Notes under the pieces: generated by a model
What the model was told of the DNA's origin: nothing
Databases searched by the model: none
Seen by the model: only the letters and a program-made list of their open reading frames with translations
Source: Sinonovacula constricta
Taxonomy: Eukaryota > Mollusca > Bivalvia > Cardiida > Solecurtidae
Direction of reading: 5' to 3'
DNA length: 64,000 nucleotides
Assembly (NCBI GenBank): GCA_007844125.1
Contig: CM017561.1
Span: 23,923,323 to 23,987,322, forward strand
Shown here: positions 63,176-64,000 of the stretch, piece by piece
Layout of the letters: each line of letters begins with the position of its first letter
Position numbering within the stretch: position 1 is the first letter of the stretch
Translations under genes and position numbers: made by a program

Positions 63176-63895
63176 GTGAGTAATTTTTCCTTTTAAATAT
63201 TTCATCTGTTATGAAAACTTTACCCTTGACATTTTTATTAAATCAATGGTTCCTCATAGTTGTTGTTTTATGACAGTGCAAATGTCTAGCTAAGTCATAT
63301 CGCTTAAGACTGCAGTTAATAGTACAGATCTTGATCTGCTACCTCGCAGCGGTAGATGGATAATTTGAAACAACATCCTCGGCCATAACCTGATAAATTC
63401 CTGGTAAAACTTTCAGTTGATACTTATGCATGATTTAGGTAAGTATTGTTTTGTTTCAAAAAATAACTTTTTGTATTTTGAGTTGACAAGTAAAAAGATT
63501 AATTGTCTGTTTTTTCTTTAAATGTCATATTAGAAACCAAACTATTAATCAGAAGATATAATTACAGAAGGATAAACAGTCTGATTAATTTCATCGTAAG
63601 AATGTAAAAATATAGCGAGAAGTACAAGCATCAGTAAGAATCATATGTTTGTTCTTGTCTGTAGAGGATGTGTCACCCAGCGGTATTAAAATGTTTAGTT
63701 TTTATATAGGGAGAAAGTAATCACAGAATCTAAACTTCAGTTATCTTTTATTTGCTTGGCAACTCGCTTGACTTAATGTTCACATTTCTACACAGTTTTG
63801 CACTCTCTTCTAATCATCCATCACTTTCTTTCTTTCCATCACTTACTTACTCATTTCTTAAATTATAACTTTTCCTCCATGTCCTGTCTCAATCC
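63176..63895 (+). other. Intron after exon 45, start
   Basis: AT-rich sequence after the exon 45 donor; no further exon recognised before the right edge. Confidence 0.5.
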
Positions 63896-64000
63896 TTCTC
63901 TCTCTCCTCTCTGCATCTCTCTCCTCTCTACATCTCTCTCCTTTCTGCATCTCTCTCCTCTCTGCATCTCTCTCCTCTCTGCATCTCTCTCCTCTCTGCA
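63896..64000. repeat. ~18-bp pyrimidine repeat (CTCTCTGCATCTCTCTCC)
   Basis: About five units of a CTCTCTGCATCTCTCTC-type pyrimidine repeat running off the right edge. Confidence 0.92.

Overview
The window is metazoan nuclear DNA. It is AT-rich, has GT-AG introns, is packed with tRNA-derived SINEs, short inverted-repeat transposons and long minisatellites, and shows no prokaryotic signals. A marine invertebrate, most likely a bivalve mollusc, is the best guess from repeat style; this is inference, because nothing in the window names the species.

Almost the whole window (464 to at least 63175, + strand) is one gene, an orthologue-like copy of PKHD1L1 (fibrocystin-L). I reconstructed 45 consecutive coding exons by joining GT-AG boundaries. 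All 45 agree in phase and give one uninterrupted reading frame of 10,642 nt (about 3,547 residues). The gene is open at both ends: the signal peptide and first IPT/TIG repeats lie upstream, and the C-terminal part with the expected membrane anchor lies downstream. Residue numbers below count from the first base of exon 1 here.

Domain order: IPT/TIG (exons 1-5), IPT (6-7), PA14 (7-9), a family-specific extracellular region (10-19), several IPT repeats (19-24), a cupredoxin-like segment (25-26), a Cys-containing linker (27), about seven IPT repeats (27-31), G8 domain 1 (32-34), a right-handed beta-helix region with PbH1-like repeats (35-37), G8 domain 2 (38-40) and a second beta-helix region (41-45). 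This is the fibrocystin-L layout. In vertebrates the protein is a very large surface protein, known from the stereocilia coat; its invertebrate role is not readable from sequence.

The introns carry the most unusual content. Four sets of intronic repeats are copies of adjoining exon edges: the end of exon 7 (three copies), the end of exon 10 (about 100 copies of a 45-bp unit, 13.2-17.9 kb), the acceptor and start of exon 17 (nearly 90 copies of a 47-50-bp unit, 24.4-28.7 kb) and the acceptor and start of exon 21 (three extra 67-bp copies). The exon 17 units each carry an acceptor-like and a donor-like site. Other arrays (1-356, 0.96-2.72, 6.2-7.4, 20.1-20.9, 22.4-23.3, 50.3-50.6 kb) have no clear exon source.

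Mobile elements: six full or near-full copies of one tRNA-derived SINE, all in the sense direction and most with target-site duplications; eight copies of a second tRNA-derived family; two further SINE-like elements; three copies of a ~525-bp inverted-repeat MITE, one nested in another inverted-repeat element; and several hAT-like CAG...CTG elements, one ending 18 bp before exon 18. I found no other protein gene, no tRNA, rRNA or CRISPR, and no promoter or terminator of the gene inside the window.
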